Shown piece after piece: positions 1 through 9,343 of a stretch of 64,000 bases of DNA. Under the pieces are notes generated by a model. The model saw nothing but the letters and a program-made list of their open reading frames with translations, searched no databases and was not told the DNA's origin. Every line of letters starts with the position of its first letter. Position 1 is the stretch's first letter. The position numbers were made by a program, and so were the translations under genes. This DNA comes from Rhodothermia bacterium (GTDB lineage Bacteria; Bacteroidota; Rhodothermia; Balneolales; Balneolaceae): the NCBI GenBank assembly GCA_030427885.1, contig JAUICM010000005.1, forward strand, positions 310,001-374,000, read 5' to 3'.

Positions 1-3000
1 CAAGGAGGCTCAGGTGGCTTAATAGGCAGTATAGCAAATGGAGGTTCTTCAGGTTCACCAGGAGGAACCGGAGGTTTTGGCGGCGGCGGGGGAGCTGGTG
101 CAAGCGCCACTATATCGAATGGGGGTTCAGGTGGCTTCGGCGGCGGAGGTGGATCAGGAGCATATCTCTATAATGGTCTAGGTATTGGGGGGAGTGGTGG
201 ATTTGGTGCTGGTTCCGGAGGTAATTTTTACAGCGGAGGAGGAGGAGGAGCCGGTTTTGGAGGAGCCATTTTTAACAGACTTGGTGAAATCGTGGTGACT
301 AATTCAGAGTTTACGGGAAATTCTGCAATCGGAGGCGTACACAATGGTTCGGGGGGTACAAACGGTAGCAGTTATGGCGGGGCTATTTTTAATTATGGTG
401 GAAAAATTTTAGAGTTAAATGTAAGCTATGGCACGGGAGGAAATGCTAATTCTTCAATTAATGAAGTTAATCACTATAGTTACGACCCCGAAAATTCGGG
501 CTTAGAAATAATTGAGGTATTACCGGTTTCAAATCTCTCAGGTTCTTCAGTTACTATTAATGGTACTGTTACCACGCTCGGTTTTTCGGGAACATATCAT
601 ATTGAGTATGGCACTGACATTACCAATCTAACAAACTCATCCAGTAGTGTTAGTTATACTGGGGTAAATTCAATGGAGAATATTTCAACGACTCTTTCAG
701 CACTTACATTAAGTGATATGTACTACTATAAGATTGTAGTGGTGAATGAATTAGAAACTTTTGAGTCTGGTATAAACAGCGTAGTGTACGACACTTCACT
801 GCCTTCAGATAGTCTTCAGCTATGGATCTCGGCAGACCGAGGTCTCCAGCTATCCGAAGATAAACTGGTAAACTGGCTTGATGCCTCAAACCAGTTAAAC
901 AATGCCAGGCAGCCGTTAGCAACAAATCAACCGGTTTTGGTAGACAGTGTTATAAACAACAAGCCGGTTATAAGGTTCAACGGAAGCAGTTCCTATCTGA
1001 CATTACCAGAAGCCGATGAACTTGGAATTCAAAATTCCGATTATGAGCTGTTTATCGTGACAAGATCGACAAGCAGCGAATTGCAGTTTTTATATAGCGG
1101 GGCATCGGAAGCCTATGAACTACATTTAAACGGTGGATTAGGTGCAAGGGTGATTCCAAGATCAGGGGTATATATTGATTCGGGTTCTCCATCAGATTAT
1201 ACAAATGGTCAGGCATATATTATTAATTCACAGATAAGTTCAACCAGTGGTGGATTAAGAATTGATGACGAACTTGTGGCTTTAGTAAACAGTAATTCAC
1301 AAAACTCTTCGAATGTCGCTATTAATCTGGGAAGAAGATTCAACGGTTCATATTATTTGAATGGCGATGTTGCCGAAATGATCATATACAATAAGGCGCT
1401 TTCTGCAAATGACCGGGAATCAGTTGTTAGTTATTTGTCTAACAAATATGATATTGAAACATACATACCTTCAACACCAGACGTGAATGCTTCAGAACCA
1501 GAGATCACGAGTTTGTCTACCAATTCAATAAGTGGACTTGTAACTAAGGGTAATGGGGTGAAGAGATTGATCCTGGCCAAAAAGGGAAGTGCCGTGGATG
1601 CTTCCCCTGCAGATGATCAGGTTTACACCGCGAATACAACTTTTGGTTCTGGTACACAAATCGGAACAGGAAACCATGTAGTATATAATGGTAGTGATTC
1701 AGTATTTACTTTGACCGGGTTGGAAGCCGGGAATAAGTATCACTTCTCGGTGTTTGAATACAATGGGACGCAAGAACCAAAGTACCTGACAAGTTCTGTA
1801 TTAAGCTTTTCAGAGAGCACAATAGGAAGCATTCCGGAAGGACTTCCGGGTTCTGCGATTACCTTTGGTGGCGATGATGAAGACATCATGGTTCCTCATA
1901 GTTCAGAGTTCAATACAAGTGCAGTCACTATGGAGCTCTGGTTCAAATCGGATGATTCTGGCAGTGATTTAGACTTCCTGACGAGCAAGGCGAGCGAGGA
2001 ACTTGAAATTCACCTTGGTGCCGATGGAGTGGCAAATTCAATACGGTTTATTCCTACTACCCAAGTGTACCTTGATTCACCAGTTGGAGTATTTACCGCA
2101 GGTGAGTGGACACATCTGGCAGTGGTGTATGATCCATCTGTTTCGTTAGCCAAAATGTATATTAATGGAGAAGAGGTATCGCTTACCAATAGCGGAACTA
2201 ATCCGCTTACAACCCCTCTTAAACAGACTGCAAGTCCTTTTTATCTGGGATCCAGAGCGAGTTCTATATTATTCTATAACGGAAGCATGGATGAAGTGAG
2301 GATCTGGAATAAGGTTCGAACGGTCGATGAGATCCGGGAATTCATGCACCGCCCGATACAGTCAGACTACCATGATATGATTGCATACTGGCAGTTCAAT
2401 GATAGCTCAGGGACAACAGTAGAGGATAAAATATCCGGATTAGACGGTGCCCTGCAGAATTTTGAATTTAATGCCTCAAATGGGTGGGAAGATTCTGAGA
2501 TCGCCTTTGGTTCGGGAACATTCGTCTCTGTTGATGGGGTAACTTCAGGAACTCATGCACTAAGCGATCTAAGCCTTACACTTACAGAAGATTTCGATAA
2601 TGCGGTTAGTCTTACTTCAAACTATTTGAATACTGCACCCAATGTTCTTCCGGAAATTACATTGCCGCTGGAGGATGCGTACTGGATTGTTAATGCACTT
2701 GGTACTCCCGGGGACTTTGAAGCAACTCTTACCTTTACCGTGCCTTCTGTAATGATTTCAAAAGGACAACCAGCTAACTCCCAATTCAAACTATACCAGC
2801 GATCACTTAATGGAACCGGGAACTGGACGATAATAAAGGAAGCTGCATCTTCCTATGGGTCTAACACGATCAGTTTCTCTGGGATTTCAGAACTGGGTCA
2901 GTTTACGGTTGGCCGCGAGATCAATATCGAATATGCTCAAGGCCCGGGAAGCGCACTCCGGTTTGATGGAACAGACGACTACATCAGTATTCCGGATAAT

Positions 3001-5016
3001 AATGCGTTCGATGTTTCGAAATACACCCTGGAACTTTGGTTCAAATGGAATGAAGGGGAAAATAGCGTGGAGTTTTTGATGGGAAAAGCTCTATCGGAAT
3101 TCGAGATTCATACAAATGGGTCTAATAACTCCATACGTTTTATTCCAGTATCCGGTGTATTTATCGATTCTCCTGCTGACGCTTTTGAATCAAACACCTG
3201 GACCCACCTTGCATTAGTGTACGATCCGTCACAATCGCTGGCTAAGATGTATTTCGATGGTGAGGAAGTAACACCATCGGTTACCGGAAGCAAAGCTACC
3301 AGTCTGTCAGGTAGTTCTTCTCCCTTTAATTTTGGAAGAAGGAGCAATAACAGTTATTACTTCAATGGTGAGATGGATGAAGTTCGGCTTTGGAATACTG
3401 TACGTACACAGGCCCAAATCCAGCAGGATATGAACAAACCAACTTCATCAGGATATGCGCCGGGTTTAGTAGCCTACTGGCAGTTTAATGAAGGTACAGG
3501 AAGCACTACCTCAGAGCTGACCAGTAATTTATCTGGTACCCTTAATAACTTCGACTTTGATGCCACGTCAGGATGGATAAACTCAAGAGCGCCGGTCCAG
3601 GACAGAGTCAGGGTGCAAACCTCGTTGACCGGAACCGAAGGGTGGAGACTGCTTGCTACTCCGGTTTCAGATTCCTCTTTATCGTCTCTGTTATCCAATA
3701 TCTGGACTCAGGGATTTACCGGAGCCAAGGTTACTAATGGTTCACCGAATGTATTTACCTGGTCTGTGGAGAATGGATCCAATGGAAGTTCAAACTGGAG
3801 CCCACTCACTGACATATCCAACTCACCTTCGAATGGAGCAGGTGCTCTGGTGTATGTCTTCAGTGATGATGATGGCCCGGGCGTGGGTGGTGATGCCGGA
3901 TTCCCAAAAACGATAGGTATTGGTGGACTGGAACCAACGGAGGATCGCGATCTTAGTTCTGTACTCAACGCAAATGCGAACGGATGGTCGCTGATCGGGA
4001 ATCCATTCAAAAAGGATGTGGATTGGAGTCAGTTTAGTAAAACAAGCCTCTCTGATGTGGTTTATGTGTATGATAATAACATCTCAAACTGGAAAGAATG
4101 GAGCGATGGAGCGGGTGATCTTACTAATGGTGAGATCGGAGCTTTCAATGCCTTCTTCGTACAAACCACAGGAGAGAACCCGAGCCTGACCATTCCCCGA
4201 AGTGCACGACTCGACTCAGCCAGGAAATTTCTGGGTAAGTCGAATCTGGAAAGAGGTATTTACACGCTTTCGCTCTCGGTGGAAAATGAGGCAGGATTCG
4301 AGGATAACGCCTGGTTCAGAATATCAGACGAGGGAGATTTGGGGATCGATAATAAAGATGCCCATAATCTTGTCCCACTGAGCACAGATTACCTGATGTT
4401 GGGAGCATTGCTAAACGACGGGACTGCTCTCGCTATTAATAACCTGCCTGTTCTGGATGATCTATATGAATTCCCGCTCTCGGTGAGTTCCACTAATTCG
4501 GGAGAACATCAGATATCACTTGGGGAATTATCACTTCCGGAAGGCTGGGCAGTTCAATTGACTGACAAAGAAACCGGTAAGACCTCAGATCTGAGCGAAC
4601 CGTATGTCTTCAATATGAATGCGAATGTGGAAAAAGCGAAGGTATCTGCTTTGGCGGCTCCCGCGATAGGTGCGGTGTCTAAGAAGAAAGGGGATACCCG
4701 GTTTGTATTTTCTATCTCACCAAACGGAGTAGATGGCCTTATCACCCTTCCGGATATATTTGCCCTTGATCAAAACTACCCGAATCCATTTAATCCGAGT
4801 ACCATCATTCAGTATCAGCTTCCTGAAGATGCTAATGTGGTATTACAGGTGTTCGATATACTCGGACGCAAGGTAGCGGAGCTGGTTAATGGCGAGATCA
4901 AAGCCGGGTATCACAAAGTACAATTCGATGCCCGTGACCTGGCTTCAGGGATGTATATCTACCGATTAAAAGCGGGAAGTCAGGTATTCACCAAAAAACT
5001 AACACTAATCAAGTAA
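1..5016 (+). CDS. Large secreted T9SS cargo protein with Gly-rich N-terminal part and three LamG-like domains (5' end outside window)
   Basis: The frame is open from base 1, so the gene begins upstream; the first internal ATG/GTG should not be taken as its start. The first ~290 bases encode a glycine-rich stretch that runs into GGAIFN repeats of the polymorphic-membrane-protein / beta-helix kind (about nt 250-440). Then follow a LamG/lectin-like domain (about nt 800-1450), an Fn3-like domain with an AKKGSAVD segment (1490-1830), a second LamG (1850-2450) and a third LamG (2950-3570), both of the latter with the DEVRIWN / DEVRLWN signature. A GWRLLATP...IWTQGF region starts near 3640. The C-terminus (about 4770-5016) is a type A T9SS sorting domain (NYPNPFNPST, LGRKV, SGMYIYRLK). 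Expected role: secretion through the outer membrane and attachment to the cell surface, perhaps as an adhesin or glycan binder; the ligand is unknown. A small PID-CTERM gene follows after 80 bp. Confidence 0.9.
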   Translation, partial: QGGSGGLIGSIANGGSSGSPGGTGGFGGGGGAGASATISNGGSGGFGGGGGSGAYLYNGLGIGGSGGFGAGSGGNFYSGGGGGAGFGGAIFNRLGEIVVTNSEFTGNSAIGGVHNGSGGTNGSSYGGAIFNYGGKILELNVSYGTGGNANSSINEVNHYSYDPENSGLEIIEVLPVSNLSGSSVTINGTVTTLGFSGTYHIEYGTDITNLTNSSSSVSYTGVNSMENISTTLSALTLSDMYYYKIVVVNELETFESGINSVVYDTSLPSDSLQLWISADRGLQLSEDKLVNWLDASNQLNNARQPLATNQPVLVDSVINNKPVIRFNGSSSYLTLPEADELGIQNSDYELFIVTRSTSSELQFLYSGASEAYELHLNGGLGARVIPRSGVYIDSGSPSDYTNGQAYIINSQISSTSGGLRIDDELVALVNSNSQNSSNVAINLGRRFNGSYYLNGDVAEMIIYNKALSANDRESVVSYLSNKYDIETYIPSTPDVNASEPEITSLSTNSISGLVTKGNGVKRLILAKKGSAVDASPADDQVYTANTTFGSGTQIGTGNHVVYNGSDSVFTLTGLEAGNKYHFSVFEYNGTQEPKYLTSSVLSFSESTIGSIPEGLPGSAITFGGDDEDIMVPHSSEFNTSAVTMELWFKSDDSGSDLDFLTSKASEELEIHLGADGVANSIRFIPTTQVYLDSPVGVFTAGEWTHLAVVYDPSVSLAKMYINGEEVSLTNSGTNPLTTPLKQTASPFYLGSRASSILFYNGSMDEVRIWNKVRTVDEIREFMHRPIQSDYHDMIAYWQFNDSSGTTVEDKISGLDGALQNFEFNASNGWEDSEIAFGSGTFVSVDGVTSGTHALSDLSLTLTEDFDNAVSLTSNYLNTAPNVLPEITLPLEDAYWIVNALGTPGDFEATLTFTVPSVMISKGQPANSQFKLYQRSLNGTGNWTIIKEAASSYGSNTISFSGISELGQFTVGREINIEYAQGPGSALRFDGTDDYISIPDNNAFDVSKYTLELWFKWNEGENSVEFLMGKALSEFEIHTNGSNNSIRFIPVSGVFIDSPADAFESNTWTHLALVYDPSQSLAKMYFDGEEVTPSVTGSKATSLSGSSSPFNFGRRSNNSYYFNGEMDEVRLWNTVRTQAQIQQDMNKPTSSGYAPGLVAYWQFNEGTGSTTSELTSNLSGTLNNFDFDATSGWINSRAPVQDRVRVQTSLTGTEGWRLLATPVSDSSLSSLLSNIWTQGFTGAKVTNGSPNVFTWSVENGSNGSSNWSPLTDISNSPSNGAGALVYVFSDDDGPGVGGDAGFPKTIGIGGLEPTEDRDLSSVLNANANGWSLIGNPFKKDVDWSQFSKTSLSDVVYVYDNNISNWKEWSDGAGDLTNGEIGAFNAFFVQTTGENPSLTIPRSARLDSARKFLGKSNLERGIYTLSLSVENEAGFEDNAWFRISDEGDLGIDNKDAHNLVPLSTDYLMLGALLNDGTALAINNLPVLDDLYEFPLSVSSTNSGEHQISLGELSLPEGWAVQLTDKETGKTSDLSEPYVFNMNANVEKAKVSALAAPAIGAVSKKKGDTRFVFSISPNGVDGLITLPDIFALDQNYPNPFNPSTIIQYQLPEDANVVLQVFDILGRKVAELVNGEIKAGYHKVQFDARDLASGMYIYRLKAGSQVFTKKLTLIK

Positions 5017-5099
5017 TTCAAAATGAAAGATTAAAAATTGGTTGGTAACTCTACCCAATTTTTAATCTTAAATTTTTCATTCTTAATTGATTTAAAATG
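5015..5099. repeat. AT-rich inverted repeat between T9SS cargo gene and PID-CTERM gene
   Basis: A 15-bp perfect inverted repeat has arms at 5027-5041 and 5055-5069 (core AAAAATTGG / CCAATTTTT). The left flank (AATTCAAAATGAAAG) resembles the reverse complement of the right arm of the element at 55086-55228. The right flank runs into the start codon of the next gene. It could act as an attenuator or processing hairpin between the two genes, or be one copy of an AT-rich palindrome family. Confidence 0.6.
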
Positions 5100-5279
5100 A
5101 AAACAACGTATCAAATCTTATTCACGTTTCTGGTCATTATAATCACAACCGTAGTAGTTCAAGCTCAACCCGGAATGCCATCAGCACCTTCTCAGGCTCC
5201 TATTGATGGGGGACTCGGACTTCTTGCTGTTGCAGGTGGAGCTTATGCATGGAAAAAGCTGAAGGAAAGGAAAGAATAA
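5097..5279 (+). CDS. Small PID-CTERM sorting-domain protein (60 aa)
   Basis: A 60-residue protein made almost only of sorting signals: a Sec signal peptide (residues 1-23, ending VVQAQ), a short Pro/Ser/Ala linker, and a PIDGGLGLLAVAGGAYAW segment followed by a basic KKLKERK tail. That layout (PID motif, hydrophobic Gly/Ala-rich helix, positive tail) is the PID-CTERM domain known from Bacteroidota, which resembles other C-terminal membrane-anchoring/sorting signals. The mature part is only about 10 residues, so its function may lie in the helix itself. It is 80 bp downstream of a giant T9SS cargo gene; a nearly identical tail occurs in the protein at 37020-37409 in the same arrangement. Family assignment is by recognition; the role is unknown. 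Confidence 0.8.
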   Translation: MKTTYQILFTFLVIIITTVVVQAQPGMPSAPSQAPIDGGLGLLAVAGGAYAWKKLKERKE

Positions 5280-5379
5280 TCTCAGGGATGAAATAAAAAA
5301 TCAGGCCCCACTCCCAAATGAATCAATATCCTTGTATTTTCAAGGCTAAATAAATATTCAGCCTAACAATCAGGATATC

Positions 5380-6102
5380 ATGGGTAGGATTTTTGAAGTA
5401 CGTAAAGCCGCGAAATTTGCACGTTGGGACCGGATGGCCAAGCAGTTTTCGCGTATCGGTAAAGAAATTGTTATCGCAGTAAAAGAAGGCGGAGATGATC
5501 CGGATTCCAACCCGGCACTTCGGCGAGCCATTCAAAACGGCCGTGGTGTTAATATGCCCAAGGATCTCATCGAGCGTGCGATCAAACGTGCGATGGGAAA
5601 AGATGCCACCAATTATGAGGAAGTGCTTTTTGAAGGATATGCTCCTCATGGAGTGGCAGTTCTGGTTGAAACAGCAACCGATAACAACACTCGAACTGTG
5701 GGGAATGTTCGCCCGATCTTCACTAAAAATGGTGGAAACCTCGGTAACTCTGGCAGTGTAGCCTTTCAGTTCGAAAAAGTTGGTTCTTTCAAAATTAAGC
5801 CCGGCGATTTTGATGAAGAAGAACTTGAATTGGAACTCATCGATTTTGGCCTCACTGAAATGGGGGAATCAGAAGACGATGAAGGGGAACGCATTCTGGT
5901 GTTACGATGTGAATTCAAAGAGTTTGGCAATATGCAGCACGCACTTGAAGACCGGGGGATAGAACCGGTAAGTGCCGAAACCGATTGGATTCCGCAATCC
6001 ACCGTTTCTCTGGATGAAGAAAAGTCAGACGAAGTACTTCAACTTATTGATAAGCTGGAACAGGACGAAGACGTACAGAGGGTTTTTCATAATTTGGTTT
6101 GA
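5380..6102 (+). CDS. yebC: YebC/PmpR (TACO1) family protein
   Basis: A 240-residue protein, normal length for the family. It begins [19 protein letters not shown], the family's N-terminal signature, followed by [32 protein letters not shown], and the central [14 protein letters not shown]...[12 protein letters not shown] block. The C-terminal two-thirds are acidic. Members have been described as DNA-binding regulators (PmpR) and as ribosome-associated factors that relieve stalling (TACO1/YebC); the sequence does not show which applies. The ATG at 5380 fits the conserved N-terminus exactly. Gene 100 bp after the PID-CTERM gene and 24 bp before tpm; it may be co-transcribed with tpm. Confidence 0.92.
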   Translation: MGRIFEVRKAAKFARWDRMAKQFSRIGKEIVIAVKEGGDDPDSNPALRRAIQNGRGVNMPKDLIERAIKRAMGKDATNYEEVLFEGYAPHGVAVLVETATDNNTRTVGNVRPIFTKNGGNLGNSGSVAFQFEKVGSFKIKPGDFDEEELELELIDFGLTEMGESEDDEGERILVLRCEFKEFGNMQHALEDRGIEPVSAETDWIPQSTVSLDEEKSDEVLQLIDKLEQDEDVQRVFHNLV

Positions 6103-6126
6103 ACTCAGTTACTTTTAGATTCCAAC

Positions 6127-6762
6127 ATGGATAGAAAGTTTTGGCACCAGCGCTGGGAATCAAACAGTATTGGTTTTCACGGAAGTAAGCCTCACCCAAT
6201 GTTGGTTCAGTATTTTAAAGAACTGGAACTGGATGAAGGGGATCGGATTTTCGTTCCACTATGTGGTAAAACACTGGATATAGGATGGCTGCTCTCTCAG
6301 GGCTTTAAAGTTGTAGGTGCAGAATTAAGTGAGATTGCGATTCGGCAATTATTTGATGAACTCGGCCAGAAACCCGAGGTCAAAGATCTGGAAAATCATA
6401 GATATTATAGTATCGATGGTCTGGAAATTTTTGTTGGGGATATATTTGAGCTGACACCAGATATACTTGGGTCGGTTAATGCAGTTTATGATCGTGCTGC
6501 TTTAGTGGCGTTGCCAAAGGAGCTCAGAAAAAAATATTCTGCTCATTTAATAAACATAACGGATAAGGCTCCTCAATTAATGATATGTTTTGAATATGAT
6601 CAGGAGCAAATGGATGGGCCACCTTTTTCTGTTTCTGATAAAGAGGTAACAGAACATTATGCAGATCTCTTCAAACCATACCTGCTTGAAAGTAGTGAAG
6701 TACCAGGCGGGTTAAAGGGACAATGCCCGGCAGTTGAAAAAGCCTGGTTAATAATGAAATGA
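6127..6762 (+). CDS. tpm: Thiopurine S-methyltransferase family protein
   Basis: A 211-residue class I SAM-dependent methyltransferase. The N-terminal FWHQRWESNSIGFH matches the TPMT active-site loop, FVPLCGKTLDIGWLLSQGF is the TPMT version of motif I, and VVGAELSEIAI holds the acidic residue that binds the ribose. YDRAALVALP is also characteristic. Bacterial members methylate thiols, selenium or tellurium compounds, or small amines; the substrate here cannot be read from sequence. It follows yebC by 24 bp and is separated from the next gene by an inverted repeat that may end transcription. Confidence 0.88.
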   Translation: MDRKFWHQRWESNSIGFHGSKPHPMLVQYFKELELDEGDRIFVPLCGKTLDIGWLLSQGFKVVGAELSEIAIRQLFDELGQKPEVKDLENHRYYSIDGLEIFVGDIFELTPDILGSVNAVYDRAALVALPKELRKKYSAHLINITDKAPQLMICFEYDQEQMDGPPFSVSDKEVTEHYADLFKPYLLESSEVPGGLKGQCPAVEKAWLIMK

Positions 6763-6771
6763 TACAATTTG

Positions 6772-6824
6772 ATTTAGTTCCTTTTTTCTGGCATTTCTAA
6801 AATCTCTACCTTCTGGAACTAAAT
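6772..6824. terminator. Inverted repeat after tpm, possible terminator or 5'-leader hairpin
   Basis: A perfect 10-bp inverted repeat (ATTTAGTTCC at 6772-6781 and GGAACTAAAT at 6815-6824) with a 33-nt T-rich loop lies between tpm and the next gene. No clear U-tract follows, so it may instead be a leader structure of the downstream operon, whose ATG lies 21 nt further on. Confidence 0.35.
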
Positions 6825-6845
6825 TGCACAACTAGAAAGGTATAA

Positions 6846-8642
6846 ATGGGGCGAAATCTACAGGCGATCATATTGGCGGCAGGCTATGCAAGAAGGATGC
6901 GTCCGCTTACCAACAGTACACATAAGACACTACTTGAGATCAATGATGAGAGTGTACTTTCTCATATCATTCAGAAGCTGGTAAAAAATGATATTACAGA
7001 CATAACCCTTGTTCTTGGTTATCTGGCAGATGAGCTGAAGGAACACGTTGAGCAAAGGTTTCCTGATATTGTATTCAATTATGTGGTGAACGAGGACTAT
7101 GATACAACCAATAATCTGGTCTCTCTGCACATGGCGCTCGAAGAGGTTGAACTCCGATCAGATGTGATCATCATTGAATCGGACCTTATCTACAGTGAAG
7201 AAGTACTTCAACAGATCCTGAATTCAAAGTATGAGAATGTGGCCCTGGTGGATCATTTTCAGCCGGGAATGGACGGAACGGTGGTTTCTATTAACGGAAA
7301 TCAGATCACAGGAGTAATACCGCCTCATCTACAGGGGGAGGATTTTAACTTCAATGATAAGTTCAAGACCCTCAATATCTATAAGTTTTCAAGTGAGTTT
7401 TGTTTTGGTCCGTTCAAAGACCTGTTGTCTCATTACACCTCTTCCAGAAAAGACAGCTATTACGAATTGATGCTGGGTGTGATCATTTATTTGAGAGCTG
7501 AAACTATTCATGCTGAAATTCTGAATGGCGAGAAATGGGCCGAGATCGACGATCCTAATGATCTTCAAATAGCGCGGTATAAATTTGAGAACAAACCTAA
7601 AAAGATTCTGGATGAGGCTTATGGTGGATTTTGGAATTACGATGTGACTGACTTTTGCTATTTGAGAAATATGTATTTCCCACCTTCAGCTATGCTTTCA
7701 GAACTGAAGAATAACCTTACAAAAACAATTTTTGAGTATGGTTCATCACAAAAGATCCTCAACCGGAAAATGAGTTACTTTCTGGAGTGTTCTGAGGATC
7801 ATGTGGTTTGTGTGAATGGGATCTCACAATTATACCCGATCATGAGAAATCACTTTAGGGGGAGATCTGTGCTTCATCCGAGTCCGACTTTTGGTGATTA
7901 TTTCCGGGTTTTTCCTGAAGCCTCCCACTACTACGATGAAGTAGGAATCGATACGACTGATTTTGAAAATACCGAAGAAGAAGTCATTATTTTTGTAAAC
8001 CCGAATAATCCAACCGGAAGTATGGTTTCTTCTGAGTGGATCTATGAATTTGCTGAAACTCATCCCGATAAGACCATTCTTGTGGATGAATCATTTATAG
8101 ATTTCAGCGATGAGCCATCCCTGGTCCCAATGTTGATGAAAAAGCCAGTGCAGAATGTGATCGTAATCACAAGTCTGTCAAAGATCATGGGGATCGCTGG
8201 CCTCAGGTTAGGATATTGTTATACCCACAATGAAGAGTTTTTGGAAACACTCAGGAACGAGATCCCGATCTGGAATATTAATACGATCGCAGAGAATTTT
8301 CTGGAGATACTGTTGAAATTCAGAAGGGAATACGGAGAATCACTGGTTCATGTAAAAGCTGACCGTGAGTCGTTTTTCAATGAACTCAGGAAGGTGGATT
8401 TTATAAAACATCTTTATCCAGGTGGGGGGAATTATCTTCTTGCTGAACTGACGTTAGATGATGAGCAACTTTCTGACTTAAACGATCATTTTTTAAGTGA
8501 GCATAATCTGTATCTAAAACCTGTAAGCGAGAAATTTCGGACCGGGAACTGGATGAGGTTTGCGGTCCATAATCCAACAGAAAATGAGAATCTGGTTCAG
8601 AGATTGACCGAATACAGCCCTATTAGTACAAAAACAGTATGA
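6846..8642 (+). CDS. Bifunctional nucleotidyltransferase / PLP-dependent aminotransferase fusion (PntC-like)
   Basis: A 598-residue two-domain protein. Residues ~1-245 are a sugar-phosphate-type nucleotidyltransferase: AIILAAGYARRMRPLT (NTP-binding loop), KTLLEI, and acidic metal-binding residues (IIESDLIY; EIDDPNDL). Residues ~255-590 are a fold-type I class I/II aminotransferase: NPNNPTGS, LVDESFIDF, and SLSKIMGIAGLRLGY, in which the Lys should form the PLP Schiff base. This fusion resembles PntC, which in spirochaete phosphonate synthesis joins CMP to 2-aminoethylphosphonate and carries a transaminase domain; single-domain relatives include LicC-type cytidylyltransferases. No phosphoenolpyruvate mutase gene is in the window, so the substrate may be another phospho-amino compound. 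An AGAAAGG site lies just upstream of the ATG. It overlaps the next gene by 4 bp (ATGA). Confidence 0.8.
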   Translation: MGRNLQAIILAAGYARRMRPLTNSTHKTLLEINDESVLSHIIQKLVKNDITDITLVLGYLADELKEHVEQRFPDIVFNYVVNEDYDTTNNLVSLHMALEEVELRSDVIIIESDLIYSEEVLQQILNSKYENVALVDHFQPGMDGTVVSINGNQITGVIPPHLQGEDFNFNDKFKTLNIYKFSSEFCFGPFKDLLSHYTSSRKDSYYELMLGVIIYLRAETIHAEILNGEKWAEIDDPNDLQIARYKFENKPKKILDEAYGGFWNYDVTDFCYLRNMYFPPSAMLSELKNNLTKTIFEYGSSQKILNRKMSYFLECSEDHVVCVNGISQLYPIMRNHFRGRSVLHPSPTFGDYFRVFPEASHYYDEVGIDTTDFENTEEEVIIFVNPNNPTGSMVSSEWIYEFAETHPDKTILVDESFIDFSDEPSLVPMLMKKPVQNVIVITSLSKIMGIAGLRLGYCYTHNEEFLETLRNEIPIWNINTIAENFLEILLKFRREYGESLVHVKADRESFFNELRKVDFIKHLYPGGGNYLLAELTLDDEQLSDLNDHFLSEHNLYLKPVSEKFRTGNWMRFAVHNPTENENLVQRLTEYSPISTKTV

Positions 8643-9235
8643 TCACACGAATATTCCAGTATGTACAGAGATTTTCGGCCGTCTATCTGAACGCCTTACC
8701 AGGTGCATACAACCGGCGTAAACTGGAACTGCTCAAAGAATTTTATGAGAAGACCAACAGTTTTCTAAAAGATCTGGGTGTTGAATACTGGCTTTCTTAC
8801 GGAACCCTGCTTGGCTGGTACCGGGAGGGGGGAATAATTGCCCATGATATTGACATAGACTATGCGGCATCCAGTGACATGTATGAAAGAATCCTGAAGG
8901 ATGAAGATAAACTCCCTGTAGGATTGAAACTGTTTGACACCTCTGAGAATCACAAAGGACCTAAGTTGTACTTCAGCTACAAAGGGTTTGATGCGGATAT
9001 TTATTTTTATGAAAAAAGAGAGGGGATGATGTATCCGACCCTGATTAGCAGTATTCCGTCAGATATGATCGAGTTTCCGGAGGAATGGATATATCCTTTG
9101 CGGGAAGTTAGTTTTCTAAATAACCAAACCTATGTGCCTTCAAATACCAAAGCATATTTAGAGCACTGCTATGGCTATATTGGGAAAAACGCAGCTTTTG
9201 ATAAAAAGACGGGATATTATTATCCAAAGGAATAA
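8639..9235 (+). CDS. LicD-family phosphotransferase
   Basis: A 198-residue LicD/fukutin-type protein. The motif YWLSYGTLLGWYREGG, followed by IIAHDIDIDYA, is the family hallmark, the Asp-rich part being the predicted metal/nucleotide site. LicD proteins transfer phosphocholine or a similar headgroup from a CMP-activated donor to surface glycans. The gene starts inside the stop of the nucleotidyltransferase-aminotransferase gene (4-bp overlap), so the two are translationally coupled; the upstream enzyme plausibly makes the CMP-linked donor used here. No membrane segment is evident; activity at the cytoplasmic face of the inner membrane is inferred. Confidence 0.82.
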   Translation: MITRIFQYVQRFSAVYLNALPGAYNRRKLELLKEFYEKTNSFLKDLGVEYWLSYGTLLGWYREGGIIAHDIDIDYAASSDMYERILKDEDKLPVGLKLFDTSENHKGPKLYFSYKGFDADIYFYEKREGMMYPTLISSIPSDMIEFPEEWIYPLREVSFLNNQTYVPSNTKAYLEHCYGYIGKNAAFDKKTGYYYPKE

Positions 9236-9257
9236 ACCAACCGAAGCATAATTAAAA

Positions 9258-9324
9258 AGAGAAGCAGGGTTCGAAAAAAGGAGATCCCTTAATTTATTTC
9301 TTTTTTTCTACTACCTGCTTCTCT
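9258..9324. terminator. Inverted repeat between convergent licD-like gene and nifJ partner
   Basis: A perfect 11-bp repeat (AGAGAAGCAGG at 9258-9268; CCTGCTTCTCT at 9314-9324) separates two convergent genes. The loop (45 nt) is large and contains a T-run at 9298-9308. It probably works as a shared transcription end, though the loop size makes it an unusual intrinsic terminator. Confidence 0.45.
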
Positions 9325-9343
9325 CCGGTTTATTCAGAAGTTC

